Below, one piece after another: positions 30,644 to 37,629 of a stretch of 41,358 bases of DNA (position 1 is its first letter; each line of letters starts with the position of its first letter). Position numbers and translations under genes: made by a program. The notes under the pieces are model-generated. The model saw nothing but the letters and a program-made list of their open reading frames with translations. It did no database searches and was not told the origin of the DNA. Origin of the DNA: a virus; IMG/VR virus record IMGVR_UViG_3300007960_000051, positions 1 to 41,358 of that record; one strand, written 5' to 3'.

Positions 30644-31123
30644 ATGAAAACAAGTAAAACGCATTGGAAAAAACTAGAAAATCCGGATTATTTAGGCGCG
30701 TACTCGTTGCCTGATGGGAAGGATATGACCGTAACTATAACAGATGTTAAGCGTGAAATGATTACCGGTACTGGAGGAAAACAAGAAGAATGTACAGTTG
30801 CACACTTGAAAGGCAACAAGCCTATGATACTGAATAGAACTAATATGAAAACTATTCAGAAAATCTACAACACTCCATACATTGAAGATTGGGCCGGCAA
30901 ATCTATTACTCTTTACGTTGCCAAAATAAAAGCATTTGGTGAGGATAATGTAGAGTGCTTGCGTATTAGAAAAACAGTCGTTTTGCCGGATTTGAAAGAG
31001 AATAGCGAAGATTGGGAAAATGTCAAAACTGCATTGAGTATGGGTAGCTGCGATATTGACTATGTGAAGACTCGCTACAAAGTGTCAACTGAATTAGAAA
31101 CAAAATTAAAAAAACTGATATGA
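30644..31123 (+). CDS. Exonuclease-partner protein, probable recombination/ssDNA-binding role
   Basis: A 159-residue protein with blocks DYLGAYSLPDGKDMTVTI, GGKQEECTVAHLKGNKPMIL and PYIEDWAGKSITLYVAKIKA that I recognise as a conserved phage family always found next to YqaJ/RecB-like exonucleases. The fold looks OB-like (beta-rich with a central helix), suggesting single-strand DNA binding or annealing support; this is not proven. It overlaps the exonuclease start by ATGA (31120-31123), which shows coupled synthesis. Confidence 0.7.
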   Translation: MKTSKTHWKKLENPDYLGAYSLPDGKDMTVTITDVKREMITGTGGKQEECTVAHLKGNKPMILNRTNMKTIQKIYNTPYIEDWAGKSITLYVAKIKAFGEDNVECLRIRKTVVLPDLKENSEDWENVKTALSMGSCDIDYVKTRYKVSTELETKLKKLI

Positions 31124-31800
31124 TACCTGAATTCAAAATAAGATGTTCTGCGATTGGTCAGATCATGACAAATCCAAAAGCAAAGGCAGATAAAGATGCC
31201 GGAAACCTTTCAAAAACCGCAAAAACTTATTGCGAAACATGGCTGAAAGAGCAAATTTATAAGCGTAGAAAAACATTTGTATCAAAACACACCAATAAAG
31301 GGAACTTAGTTGAGCAAGATTCTATAGATTTCATTGCAAAACAGCTTGGTTATGGTATGTTGATGAAAAACGACAAGCGATATGATAACGACTTTATGAC
31401 CGGGGAGCCTGATGTAGTGCTTAAAGATGTTATTATCGACGCTAAATCGTCATGGGACCCGTTTTCTTTTCCATTGTTCGAAGATAGTGTAGATACTAAT
31501 TACTGGTGGCAGGGTCAAGGCTACATGGCCTTAACGGGCGTAAGGTCTTACAAGCTCATTTATTGCCTGATGGATACGCCAGACCATTTAATCGCGTCAG
31601 AGGCCCGGAAAATAGCTTTTTTTGATGGTTATGATGTTGATGAGGTGTACGAAGAACTTCAAACAAAGATGACGTATGGTGATATTGATCCTGAGAACAG
31701 AATCAAAATATTTGATTTTGAGTACGATGAGAATGCAATAAATCAGATTTTTTTAAAAGTATACAAATGTAGAGATTATATTAATTCACTCACTAAATAA
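31120..31800 (+). CDS. YqaJ-like recombination exonuclease (PD-(D/E)XK)
   Basis: A 226-residue nuclease of the lambda-exonuclease/YqaJ type, expected to resect DNA ends for single-strand annealing recombination. The catalytic set is visible: Glu65 in GNLVEQDSIDF, Asp98 in GEPDVVL, and Asp107/Lys109 in VIIDAKSSWD. The WWQGQGYMALTG segment (a Q helix) is typical. The start (ATGA overlap) couples it to the upstream partner. Confidence 0.85.
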   Translation: MIPEFKIRCSAIGQIMTNPKAKADKDAGNLSKTAKTYCETWLKEQIYKRRKTFVSKHTNKGNLVEQDSIDFIAKQLGYGMLMKNDKRYDNDFMTGEPDVVLKDVIIDAKSSWDPFSFPLFEDSVDTNYWWQGQGYMALTGVRSYKLIYCLMDTPDHLIASEARKIAFFDGYDVDEVYEELQTKMTYGDIDPENRIKIFDFEYDENAINQIFLKVYKCRDYINSLTK

Positions 31801-31887
31801 AACAACACTAACTTAAACTAAAGCATCTGAACAAAAACAAGCAAGTAAAAACAACTTAAATTATTATAAATTTAAATCGAAAAAACC

Positions 31888-32403
31888 ATGAACGAAACCA
31901 TGAAAATTACAGTTGAATACAATCCCGAATGGGAAGAATCGTCAATAAATGACAAAATTGAATCTAAAATAGTAGAGGTTGCTACTCGCAAATACCTTGA
32001 AAATCTAAACGAAACGTTTGGGAAAAAGATAGAAGAGCTTATCTATGTTCAGGCTCAGGCTATTGTTAAGGGAATTACAAAGATTGAATTAGATCAATGT
32101 AATAAGAATGGTCTTAAAGAGGTCATTTCAATTGAAGATTTTATTGTAAAAAAGGCCATTGAATCACTTACGGTAAAGGTTGACAGCCGAGGTAGGAATG
32201 ACTACAATTCTGGTTCTGAAAAAAGAACCCCTGTAGAGTGGCTAGTAAATGAGCATTTAAAAACCAAAAACAATTCATTTGCCAATGAACTAAAAAGTCA
32301 GATAAATAAAATAGAGCAGGAATTTCAAAATAAATTAAAGGAAATGGTTAACACAACATTAGCCCCAATATATCAAAAGCTAGTGAATAAATTAAATTCC
32401 TAA
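31888..32403 (+). CDS. Hypothetical coiled-coil protein
   Basis: A 171-residue charged, helical protein with coiled-coil potential over residues ~25-75 and ~130-170. It has no membrane segment, no Cys pairs apart from single residues, and no named domain. It follows an 87-nt gap after the exonuclease that shows no promoter consensus. Possibly a recombination or replication accessory factor. Confidence 0.6.
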   Translation: MNETMKITVEYNPEWEESSINDKIESKIVEVATRKYLENLNETFGKKIEELIYVQAQAIVKGITKIELDQCNKNGLKEVISIEDFIVKKAIESLTVKVDSRGRNDYNSGSEKRTPVEWLVNEHLKTKNNSFANELKSQINKIEQEFQNKLKEMVNTTLAPIYQKLVNKLNS

Positions 32404-32435
32404 CCAAACCCTTGCAATCGTTCTTTGAAAGTATT

Positions 32436-32585
32436 ATGATCGACTTAGAAGAAAAATGGCAGAAAGAAAAAGAAGAGGCACAAGAAGGATATTGATTATT
32501 CAAAGGATGGTCTATCAAAAAAAGACACGAGATTTTTAAAGAAATTCAGCAGGTAAAAGGCTTGCGACAAACATTAAACAAATAA
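32436..32585 (+). pseudogene. Small ORF interrupted by an in-frame UGA
   Basis: ATG 32436 opens MIDLEEKWQKEKEEAQEGY and meets TGA at 32493-32495. The same frame then continues for 29 codons (LFKGWSIKKRHEIFKEIQQV...) to TAA 32583-32585, five bases before the next start. Together it would be a 49-residue charged helical protein. A TGG-to-TGA change at codon 20 would explain the break, as would UGA readthrough. Nothing else suggests recoding in the window, so I prefer a broken small gene. Confidence 0.4.
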
Positions 32586-32589
32586 AACT

Positions 32590-32808
32590 ATGCACTTACA
32601 AACACTAACATTTCTAATCAACGTAATCAAAAGAAATGATGATTATGTAACTCAGCAGAACATTGCAGACTTGCTCGGTATTTCAAGACAGACATTAATA
32701 AACAGGTGCAACGATCCGCAGAAGTATTTCAGCGATGAAGATTTCGACCGGTTGCGCCAGGTATTTGGTGTTGAGTTTATTGATGGTAAATTTCAACTTT
32801 CTAATTAA
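32590..32808 (+). CDS. Small helix-turn-helix regulator
   Basis: A 72-residue protein. Residues ~19-45 (YVTQQNIADLLGISRQTLIN) form a clear HTH with the QQNIADLLGISRQT pattern of Cro/CI-like DNA-binding proteins. The length is that of a Cro-type regulator without dimerisation extension. It is surrounded by other small early genes. Candidate target sites are the palindromes at 30072-30090 and 33776-33816, but no link is shown by sequence. Confidence 0.75.
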   Translation: MHLQTLTFLINVIKRNDDYVTQQNIADLLGISRQTLINRCNDPQKYFSDEDFDRLRQVFGVEFIDGKFQLSN

Positions 32809-32828
32809 AAACAAAAGCGAGAGAAGCT

Positions 32829-32987
32829 TTGAAATTGATTGAAAAACCTGATAATCGAAGTATAGAAGCCTGTGACGTATCGGAGAGATATGCAAACGGA
32901 GAAGCTACGGATGAAGAACTGGCCGCTGCTAGTGACGCTGCTTGGGACGCTCAACTTGATTATCTTCTAAATACATATTTTTCGTAA
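32829..32987 (+). CDS. Short acidic protein, TTG start, possible gene fragment
   Basis: No ATG is available: the frame is bounded by a stop at 32802 and could start at TTG 32829 or TTG 32835. The 52 residues include SIEACDVSERYANGEATDEE and LAAASDAAWDAQLDYLL, a pattern I associate with the Ala/Trp-repeat part of a larger phage protein family ('RYANGEATDEEL...AAWDAA'). It may be a truncated relic or a short functional form. The next ORF overlaps its stop (TAATG), and that organisation favours translation. Confidence 0.45.
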   Translation: MKLIEKPDNRSIEACDVSERYANGEATDEELAAASDAAWDAQLDYLLNTYFS

Positions 32988-33082
32988 TGTCGATCGTAAT
33001 AACCTTGGTCAGTATATTTTTTGTAGCTGGATTATTTGTCTGGTTGCTATTTGATAACATTGATAAAAAGTTAGGATTATGA
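32987..33082 (+). CDS. 31-aa single-pass membrane peptide
   Basis: ATG 32987 overlaps the previous stop by one base; TGA 33080-33082 overlaps the next start (ATGA). The 31 residues are almost all one membrane helix (VITLVSIFFVAGLFVWLLF) with a short charged C-terminus (DNIDKKLGL). Both overlaps support real translation. A small inner-membrane effector is plausible; function unknown. Confidence 0.55.
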   Translation: MSIVITLVSIFFVAGLFVWLLFDNIDKKLGL

Positions 33083-33483
33083 AAGTAATTATTCACATAG
33101 AAGATGATTGTATCAGAATCTACAAGAAAAATCAGGAAATATTCTCCGTGACTACAAAAGAAAACGTAGAGGCAGAGATAGTAAACTCAACCCTAGAAAC
33201 GATCTACAATGTTGTTAGGCAACAGTATCCGATTGACTTTAGAAGTCGCAATAGGAAGCGCGAGAGGGTGTTACCGAGGCATTACTTTTTCTATTTAGCT
33301 GTTGAATATAGCCAATATTCCACTAATGAGATCGGCACATGGCTAAATCCTGAACACCCATTCGATCATGCTACTGTTCTGCATGGGAAAAATGCGATAA
33401 TCAATCTGAAGGATACTGATAAAGTTGCAAGGGATGTGTTAGCGAGTTTAGTTGAAAATTTAAAAAAAGAGTTGAATAAATGA
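33079..33483 (+). CDS. DnaA domain IV-like DNA-binding protein
   Basis: A 134-residue protein. Residues ~40-125 match the C-terminal DNA-binding domain (domain IV) of the replication initiator DnaA: SRNRKRERVLPRHYFFYLAV corresponds to the basic loop and first helix, YSTNEIGTWLN to the second helix, and FDHATVLHGKNAI (95-107) to the DnaA signature DHTTVLHA. No AAA+ domain is present. The first ~35 residues are a beta-rich extension. It could bind DnaA boxes in the phage or host origin. ATGA overlaps link it to both neighbours. Confidence 0.75.
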   Translation: MKVIIHIEDDCIRIYKKNQEIFSVTTKENVEAEIVNSTLETIYNVVRQQYPIDFRSRNRKRERVLPRHYFFYLAVEYSQYSTNEIGTWLNPEHPFDHATVLHGKNAIINLKDTDKVARDVLASLVENLKKELNK

Positions 33484-33707
33484 GCAAAATCAACGAAATA
33501 CACAACTACCTGAAAACGGGCCAATCGTTGACTAAGCTGCAATGTATAGAGATGTTCGGATACATTAATCTGGGCGACGTTGTACACGTCCTTAGAAAGC
33601 GATACGGCTACGACTACATACAAACTATCATGAAGAGAAGTCTGAAAACCGGTAAGCGATTCGCTTCTTTTTCGATAAATAACAAACCTGAACTTAGATT
33701 TGATTGA
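33480..33707 (+). CDS. Helix-turn-helix protein
   Basis: A 75-residue protein starting in an ATGA overlap. INEIHNYLKTGQSLTKLQCIEMFGYINLGDVVHVLRKR is the layout of a phage winged-helix/HTH domain (YL..G.SLT..QA...F....L...I..LR..G). It is probably a DNA-binding regulator. It ends just before the terminator at 33716-33737, closing the early operon. Confidence 0.65.
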   Translation: MSKINEIHNYLKTGQSLTKLQCIEMFGYINLGDVVHVLRKRYGYDYIQTIMKRSLKTGKRFASFSINNKPELRFD

Positions 33708-33715
33708 TTACCAGA

Positions 33716-33737
33716 AAAGCTACGAGCTTTGTTTTTT
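33716..33737 (+). terminator. Terminator at the end of the early operon
   Basis: AAAGCT (33716-33721) and AGCTTT (33725-33730) form a 6-bp stem with a 3-nt loop, followed by G and six T (to 33737). The stem is AT-rich, so efficiency is uncertain. Confidence 0.6.
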
Positions 33738-33753
33738 AGCGTTTGACATACAA

Positions 33754-33816
33754 TTTTGCAAAAAAATGCAAAAAAAGTTAAATAAAAACTTAATTTTACT
33801 TGCATTGTGTTAAGTT
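33754..33816 (+). promoter_or_regulatory. Cluster of palindromic half-sites overlapping a promoter
   Basis: TTTTGCA (33754-33760) and TGCAAAA (33767-33773) form an inverted repeat around six A. Then AAGTTAA (33776-33782), AACTTAA (33787-33793) and TTAAGTT (33810-33816) provide three half-sites of one palindrome; the last lies between the -33 and -7 boxes of the promoter at 33800-33830. This is the layout of a repressed promoter. Confidence 0.45.
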
Positions 33817-33830
33817 TATGCTTATATTTG
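33800..33830 (+). promoter_or_regulatory. Promoter of the small regulatory genes
   Basis: TTG (33800-33802), a 20-nt spacer and TATATTTG (33823-33830). It drives the genes from 33859, with a leader of about 22 nt. An AAGTT-type half-site lies in the spacer. Confidence 0.7.
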
Positions 33831-33858
33831 TAGAACAATAACATTAAAACAAAACGAC

Positions 33859-34128
33859 ATGACAACTCAAGACTTAAAAAACAACAGAAACGAAATCATC
33901 GAAAGAATTAAAGAAATCGGTAACGAATCAATGATTAAAGAAATAATGACAGGAATGGTAAGAGTAATTGAAGCAGAAATGAATGAGACTGATGATTGTA
34001 TTGAACTTGTTGACGAAGTAGTTGAAATGAATCCAACATGGAAAAAGAAAGAAGAAAATGTATTCCATAAAATAGAAGAAGCAAATAGAATAGGAGCAAT
34101 GAATCAACGCCCATCTTCAATGAGATAA
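33859..34128 (+). CDS. Hypothetical small acidic helical protein
   Basis: An 89-residue soluble protein, almost entirely helical with many Glu, Met and Ile residues (NRNEIIERIKEIGNESMIKE). First gene after the promoter with palindromic operators, so likely an early or immunity gene. No HTH is obvious and no family is recognised. Confidence 0.6.
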   Translation: MTTQDLKNNRNEIIERIKEIGNESMIKEIMTGMVRVIEAEMNETDDCIELVDEVVEMNPTWKKKEENVFHKIEEANRIGAMNQRPSSMR

Positions 34129-34150
34129 TAACCTTAAAAAACAAAACCAT

Positions 34151-34294
34151 ATGAAAACTTACAACTATTATTATTACGGACAAGCTATTTCTAAACAGCA
34201 ATTTATTTCAAATGTACCAGATAACTGGAAAGACGATTTGGATGAATACGGAGAATATAGCTATGGTGGTTACAGAGCGATAGAAAGGGGCTGA
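34151..34294 (+). CDS. Small Tyr-rich phage protein (47 aa)
   Basis: ATG 34151 to TGA 34294 encodes 47 residues beginning MKTYNYYYYGQAISKQQFIS and ending SYGGYRAIERG. The pattern (YGQ.ISK..F..NVP.NW ... YS.GGY.AIE) is one I recognise as a short conserved protein of Bacteroidota phages. Function unknown. The next start is 4 nt after the stop. Confidence 0.6.
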   Translation: MKTYNYYYYGQAISKQQFISNVPDNWKDDLDEYGEYSYGGYRAIERG

Positions 34295-34297
34295 TTT

Positions 34298-34465
34298 ATG
34301 ATAATAGAACAACTAAAAAAAGACCTTAACATTAAGGATAAAGACATAGCCGAACTATTCGGTCTTAAACCTATGACATACGCTAACAGCACGGCTAAAA
34401 AGCGCTATGAAACAGCGTTAATCAAATTCTACGAGTTACTGAAAGCGAGGCAAAAAATATTGTAG
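34298..34465 (+). CDS. Small HTH-like protein (55 aa)
   Basis: ATG 34298 to TAG 34465 encodes 55 residues. DLNIKDKDIAELFGLKPMTY is a compact HTH pattern followed by a basic helix (STAKKRYETALIKFYELLKA). Candidate DNA-binding regulator or antirepressor of the palindromic operators upstream. It sits in the same transcript as the genes at 33859 and 34151. Confidence 0.55.
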   Translation: MIIEQLKKDLNIKDKDIAELFGLKPMTYANSTAKKRYETALIKFYELLKARQKIL

Positions 34466-34572
34466 GTAACGAATTGGTATAAGAACCGTGCGAAAATTAA
34501 CCACCTCCGTTGATTCGAAGCACGACACTAAGTAAAAGAAAAATAGGGAGGGAATTTTAAAAATACATAACA

Positions 34573-35313
34573 ATGAGAACTAACTTAGAAAAATGGAATT
34601 ATTACCTTTCAATAATTGAGGAAAAAACGAATAAGTTTATTAATTCTCAAAAAGAAGGTAAAGCTATACCGAGTGTTTATTATGTCGTTTATCCAGTTGG
34701 GAAAGTAGCTGAAAGAACTATAACTGATACTGAATATTCGCATTACAAACACGGAGGAAGATTATATTTTAATGGGAAAAAACCAACTAAAAAAGAGGTT
34801 GAAGCATTGGCTATATACTCGGAGATGGATATTCCCTTTTCAGTAGATAATTTATGGTTTAAATACTCTGAAATATGGGATAAAGAAAATAACCGAACAT
34901 CTACTTCATCAGTAAGATTTACGGATGTTATGACAGAAAAAGGATTATTCTATTCTATCGAAGATGCTGAAAAACAAGCAGAAATTACAAGGAAATTTGT
35001 TGAGGAAGAAAAGGCGTTCAAAGAACTGCATAAAAAAGATGGTGGGTATAATTATGCTGCAAATGGTTACAAATTTTTAGGCTGGCAAAATGGATGGAAG
35101 CACGAGTATTATGATGAAGATGGTAATTTATGTTCAGAAAGCGGAAAGCCAAGTAAAACAATTGGGTATTCAAAGGAAAATTATCCAGAATACAGAAAAT
35201 GCGTAGACTCTAAACATAGAAGAATTGAAGTAAGCCATAATCAGAGAGGTTCTGAGAATACCGTTAGTTGCCCTATTTGTAAAATATACTGGAAATATGA
35301 TTGCAGTGATTAA
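34573..35313 (+). CDS. Hypothetical protein with C-terminal zinc-finger-like motif
   Basis: A 246-residue protein. The central part has charged helices (EDAEKQAEITRKFVEEEKAF), and the last ~40 residues contain HRRIEVSHNQRGSENTVSCP-ICKIYWKYDC, a possible zinc site (two His, CPIC and a late Cys). Not a family I can name. The leader of about 100 nt carries an imperfect hairpin (CGTGC 34487-34491 with GCACG near 34520) and a purine-rich stretch (GGGAGGG). Confidence 0.55.
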   Translation: MRTNLEKWNYYLSIIEEKTNKFINSQKEGKAIPSVYYVVYPVGKVAERTITDTEYSHYKHGGRLYFNGKKPTKKEVEALAIYSEMDIPFSVDNLWFKYSEIWDKENNRTSTSSVRFTDVMTEKGLFYSIEDAEKQAEITRKFVEEEKAFKELHKKDGGYNYAANGYKFLGWQNGWKHEYYDEDGNLCSESGKPSKTIGYSKENYPEYRKCVDSKHRRIEVSHNQRGSENTVSCPICKIYWKYDCSD

Positions 35314-35340
35314 CCCAAATAGTTTTGAAAAAACTAAAGT

Positions 35341-35464
35341 GCGGTGGGATTTTTCTTTTACGACTTAACCTACTGACCTTGATTAAACGAACGAATGCAA
35401 GCATGGTTTTTATACCGTGTTAGCATTTCGTTTTAATGAATGCTAGCATCTACATAAACAACAT
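35341..35464 (+). repeat. Intergenic repeats with an empty cassette-like site
   Basis: GCGGTGGGATTTTT (35341-35354) repeats 28623-28635. GTTAGCATT (35419-35427) and AATGCTAGC (35439-35447) are inverted arms (8 of 9 match) separated by only 11 nt, with TTTTAATG between. The fourth copy of the 18-nt repeat (35447-35464) follows the right arm. The stretch 35314-35498 holds no gene; an AT-rich hairpin at 35320-35336 has no T run. Confidence 0.5.
35447..35464 (+). repeat. 18-nt dispersed repeat, copy 4
   Basis: CATCTACATAAACAACAT differs from copy 1 by a few bases and overlaps the right arm of the empty site. Confidence 0.6.
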
Positions 35465-35498
35465 TAAACTATTTCGCAACAATTAATTCAATTAAGTA

Positions 35499-35529
35499 TT
35501 GACAATTCAAATCTGATTTAGTATATTTG
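35499..35529 (+). promoter_or_regulatory. Promoter of the replication genes
   Basis: TTGACA (35499-35504) and TATATTTG (35522-35529), with a 20-nt spacer after TTG. Transcription would begin near 35536, followed by a structured leader. Confidence 0.75.
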
Positions 35530-35557
35530 TTTCATCGAAGAACAAAACAAACGTATT

Positions 35558-35680
35558 ATGATTTCAAAATTAAAACATCCGGTCAATAAGAATGCCCTGC
35601 AAGAAATTACGGGCGCAGGTTCCTACGTTTGTACCTGTTCGATAATTCTAAGTTGCCGGATTCTTTTTTATCATGGCTAG
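35558..35680 (+). CDS. Possible 40-aa Cys-containing peptide overlapping the replication gene
   Basis: ATG 35558 to TAG 35680 encodes 40 residues: a basic start (MISKLKHPVNKNALQEITGA), then GSYVCTCSIILSCR. It is the first ORF behind the promoter at 35499 and overlaps the next start by 8 nt. The leader-like part followed by a Gly and a Cys-rich core is loosely like Bacteroidota double-Gly peptides (here GAG, not GG). The same bases can fold as a structured RNA, so the ORF may be fortuitous. Confidence 0.35.
   Translation: MISKLKHPVNKNALQEITGAGSYVCTCSIILSCRILFYHG
35577..35669 (+). ncRNA. Candidate structured leader/attenuator before the replication gene
   Basis: ATCCGG (35577-35582) pairs with CCGGAT (35656-35661), enclosing two possible hairpins: CCTGC/GCAGG (35596-35600 with 35615-35619) or GCCC/GGGC, and CAGGT/ACCTG (35616-35620 with 35633-35637), which overlap and may alternate. 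TTCTTTTTT follows the outer stem and ends 4 nt before ATG 35673. Closing helix, internal alternatives and a U run suggest an attenuator. Inferred from base pairing by eye. Confidence 0.4.
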
Positions 35681-36458
35681 ACCTTCACGAAATAACGTTG
35701 ATTACTTTCCACATCCGGTTGAACACGGGTCTGGAATGTTTTACATTGAAAATAAGTATGGAAATGATGGTTATGCTGTATGGTTCAAATTATTAGAGCG
35801 TTTAGGAAAGGCAGAATATCATTATTTAGACTTATCTAATGAGTCTGAGTTAATGTTTCTATCAGCAAAATGTAAAGTGTCTGAGGATGTGTTAAAATCT
35901 ATCATATTGGATTTATCAAAATTAGGTCATTTTCACATCGAATTATGGAAAGAATATAGCATACTTTGGAATCAAAAGTTTGTCGATAGTATTTCAGATG
36001 CTTACAATAAGCGAAATAATAAGTGTATAAGTTTTAATGGTTTACTTGACCTTTTATATAGTTTAGGGATACATAAACCTAGTAAAATCACCCTTGACTC
36101 ATACGGAAAACCACAAAGTAAAGTAAAGGATACTAAAGAAGATAAAATAGTATATACCTATGACTCTTTTTATGATTCAGAAATTAAACAAATTCAGGAT
36201 ATAGAATCTGAAGGATATGGAAAGTGGTATGTCAATCTTGTTAAATATATATTTGGAGAGTATGATAATGGTGTAAGGTTGGATAATTGCTTGAAATTCA
36301 AAGAACAGATAAGATATAACGATTTCATCAAGCTGATAAAAAAACATGATTCTAAAAAAATAAAAGAACAGCTTTTAAATATTGGCAACAGCGCAAAAGC
36401 ATACAAGAATAATACAAATCTTTATTTGACATTAAATAACTGGTGTAATAAATATTAG
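35673..36458 (+). CDS. Replication initiation-type protein (DUF4373, Lin1244/Lin1753 N-terminal domain)
   Basis: A 261-residue protein. The N-terminal block ARPSRNNVDYFPHPVEHGSG followed by YGNDGYAVWFKLLERLGKAEYHYLDL is the DUF4373/Lin1244-like winged-helix domain found in phage replication proteins, often before a DnaC- or helicase-type gene. The C-terminal half is charged, helical and less conserved. It probably binds the origin and loads the helicase encoded next. Start ATG 35673 lies 4 nt after the attenuator U run. Confidence 0.75.
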   Translation: MARPSRNNVDYFPHPVEHGSGMFYIENKYGNDGYAVWFKLLERLGKAEYHYLDLSNESELMFLSAKCKVSEDVLKSIILDLSKLGHFHIELWKEYSILWNQKFVDSISDAYNKRNNKCISFNGLLDLLYSLGIHKPSKITLDSYGKPQSKVKDTKEDKIVYTYDSFYDSEIKQIQDIESEGYGKWYVNLVKYIFGEYDNGVRLDNCLKFKEQIRYNDFIKLIKKHDSKKIKEQLLNIGNSAKAYKNNTNLYLTLNNWCNKY

Positions 36459-36459
36459 G

Positions 36460-36885
36460 ATGCAAGATAAACTAGATTCATTCGCCCAAATAATAAGCAA
36501 GTCTGGATTAACGATTAAGCAAAAGGAATATTGTGTTAATGTGTTAAACGCTTTATGTTTTGAATTGGCAAAGAAAGAAAAGATAATTGAAAGATTGAGA
36601 GCTACGGCATACGGCTTGAAAAATCCAGAAGCTGTTGATGATTACGTAAACAAGCACATTGCTATTGTGAATCTATCAGCAGATAAATATAGGATAGATG
36701 GACTTAATCCTGATAATTATGGTTTTATAATGGCCCATAAAGAGGAATTGAAAGATAGATCGATAGATGCTATTTTAAAGACAGCAGACGCATTTAATTT
36801 ATTCAAACAGCTACACGATAAAGAGCCGTCTAATATTAACGAATTAAGACAATTTTTAATAGATGTTACAAGTCAAACTGCCTGA
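36460..36885 (+). CDS. Hypothetical replication-region protein
   Basis: A 141-residue helical protein, one base after the DUF4373 gene and overlapping the ATPase gene by 23 nt. No motif is recognised. Its position between initiator and ATPase suggests a loader or adaptor, but the sequence does not show it. Confidence 0.55.
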   Translation: MQDKLDSFAQIISKSGLTIKQKEYCVNVLNALCFELAKKEKIIERLRATAYGLKNPEAVDDYVNKHIAIVNLSADKYRIDGLNPDNYGFIMAHKEELKDRSIDAILKTADAFNLFKQLHDKEPSNINELRQFLIDVTSQTA

Positions 36886-37627
36886 AAATCTAACTACATA
36901 CAATTACGATGAAATCGTAAGTAGAGATCATATTAACCCTGATGGTGAATATAAAACGCCTGTTCCTATTTTCAATATAGGCAATGTATTTATTTTGACA
37001 AAGGGTAATATATCTATGATACAGGGTAGGGCTAAATCAAGAAAAACATTCTTTTTGCTTTTGTTGAATTATCTGATTTTGAATAGCAAGCAAGACGTAA
37101 ATAAAATAGCTATTTATGACACCGAACAATTTAAATTTCATTCAGCAATGTTCATGCGTAGGCTTAGAAGTATGACCTCCAGATACAATCATGTTGATTT
37201 TTTCAATCTAAGGAGATATTCTAAAGATGTTAGATTTCAGTTCATTCAAGATCACTTACAAGAAACAAAACCAGATATAGTTTTTATTGACAATATTCGT
37301 GATATTATTAGAAATTACAACGATCTTGAGCAGTCCGATGACATAATAACGTCATTAACTCAAATAAGTGAAAATACAGGAACTCATATTTGTTGTTCCT
37401 TACACGTAAATCCTTCTGACGGGAAAGCGCGTGGGCATATTGGAACCGAATTACAACAAAAATGCGAAACCGTGTTTAATGTTTCAACTGAAAACGATAT
37501 AACAACCGTTGAAGGTGTATTTACCAGGAATAGACCATTCGAGCCTTTTGTTTTTAATATTGATGAAAATGGACTGCCCAGATTGATGACAATTCAAGAG
37601 GCTGATAATAACATAACACCATTTTAA
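36863..37627 (+). CDS. RepA-like replicative ATPase/helicase (AAA_25, RecA fold)
   Basis: A 254-residue ATPase. IQGRAKSRKTF (Walker A, residues ~54-63) has the RAKSRKT variant seen in RepA/AAA_25-type hexameric helicases, and DIVFIDNIRD (~138-147) is Walker B. HVNPSDGKARGHIGTELQQK near residue 190 matches the motif 3-4 region with its Arg/Gly/Gln residues. It is short for a full DnaB but normal for RepA-type proteins. Together with the DUF4373 protein it forms the likely replication core. Confidence 0.75.
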   Translation: MLQVKLPENLTTYNYDEIVSRDHINPDGEYKTPVPIFNIGNVFILTKGNISMIQGRAKSRKTFFLLLLNYLILNSKQDVNKIAIYDTEQFKFHSAMFMRRLRSMTSRYNHVDFFNLRRYSKDVRFQFIQDHLQETKPDIVFIDNIRDIIRNYNDLEQSDDIITSLTQISENTGTHICCSLHVNPSDGKARGHIGTELQQKCETVFNVSTENDITTVEGVFTRNRPFEPFVFNIDENGLPRLMTIQEADNNITPF

Positions 37628-37629
37628 TT

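Noticed and set aside
33079-33850. Replication origin with DnaA boxes near the DnaA-like gene
   Set aside because: I found no TTATNCACA-type boxes or iterons there, only operator-like palindromes.
35320-35336. TAGTTTT/AAAACTA hairpin as a terminator
   Set aside because: The stem is only A-T apart from one C-G pair and no T run follows; too weak to call.
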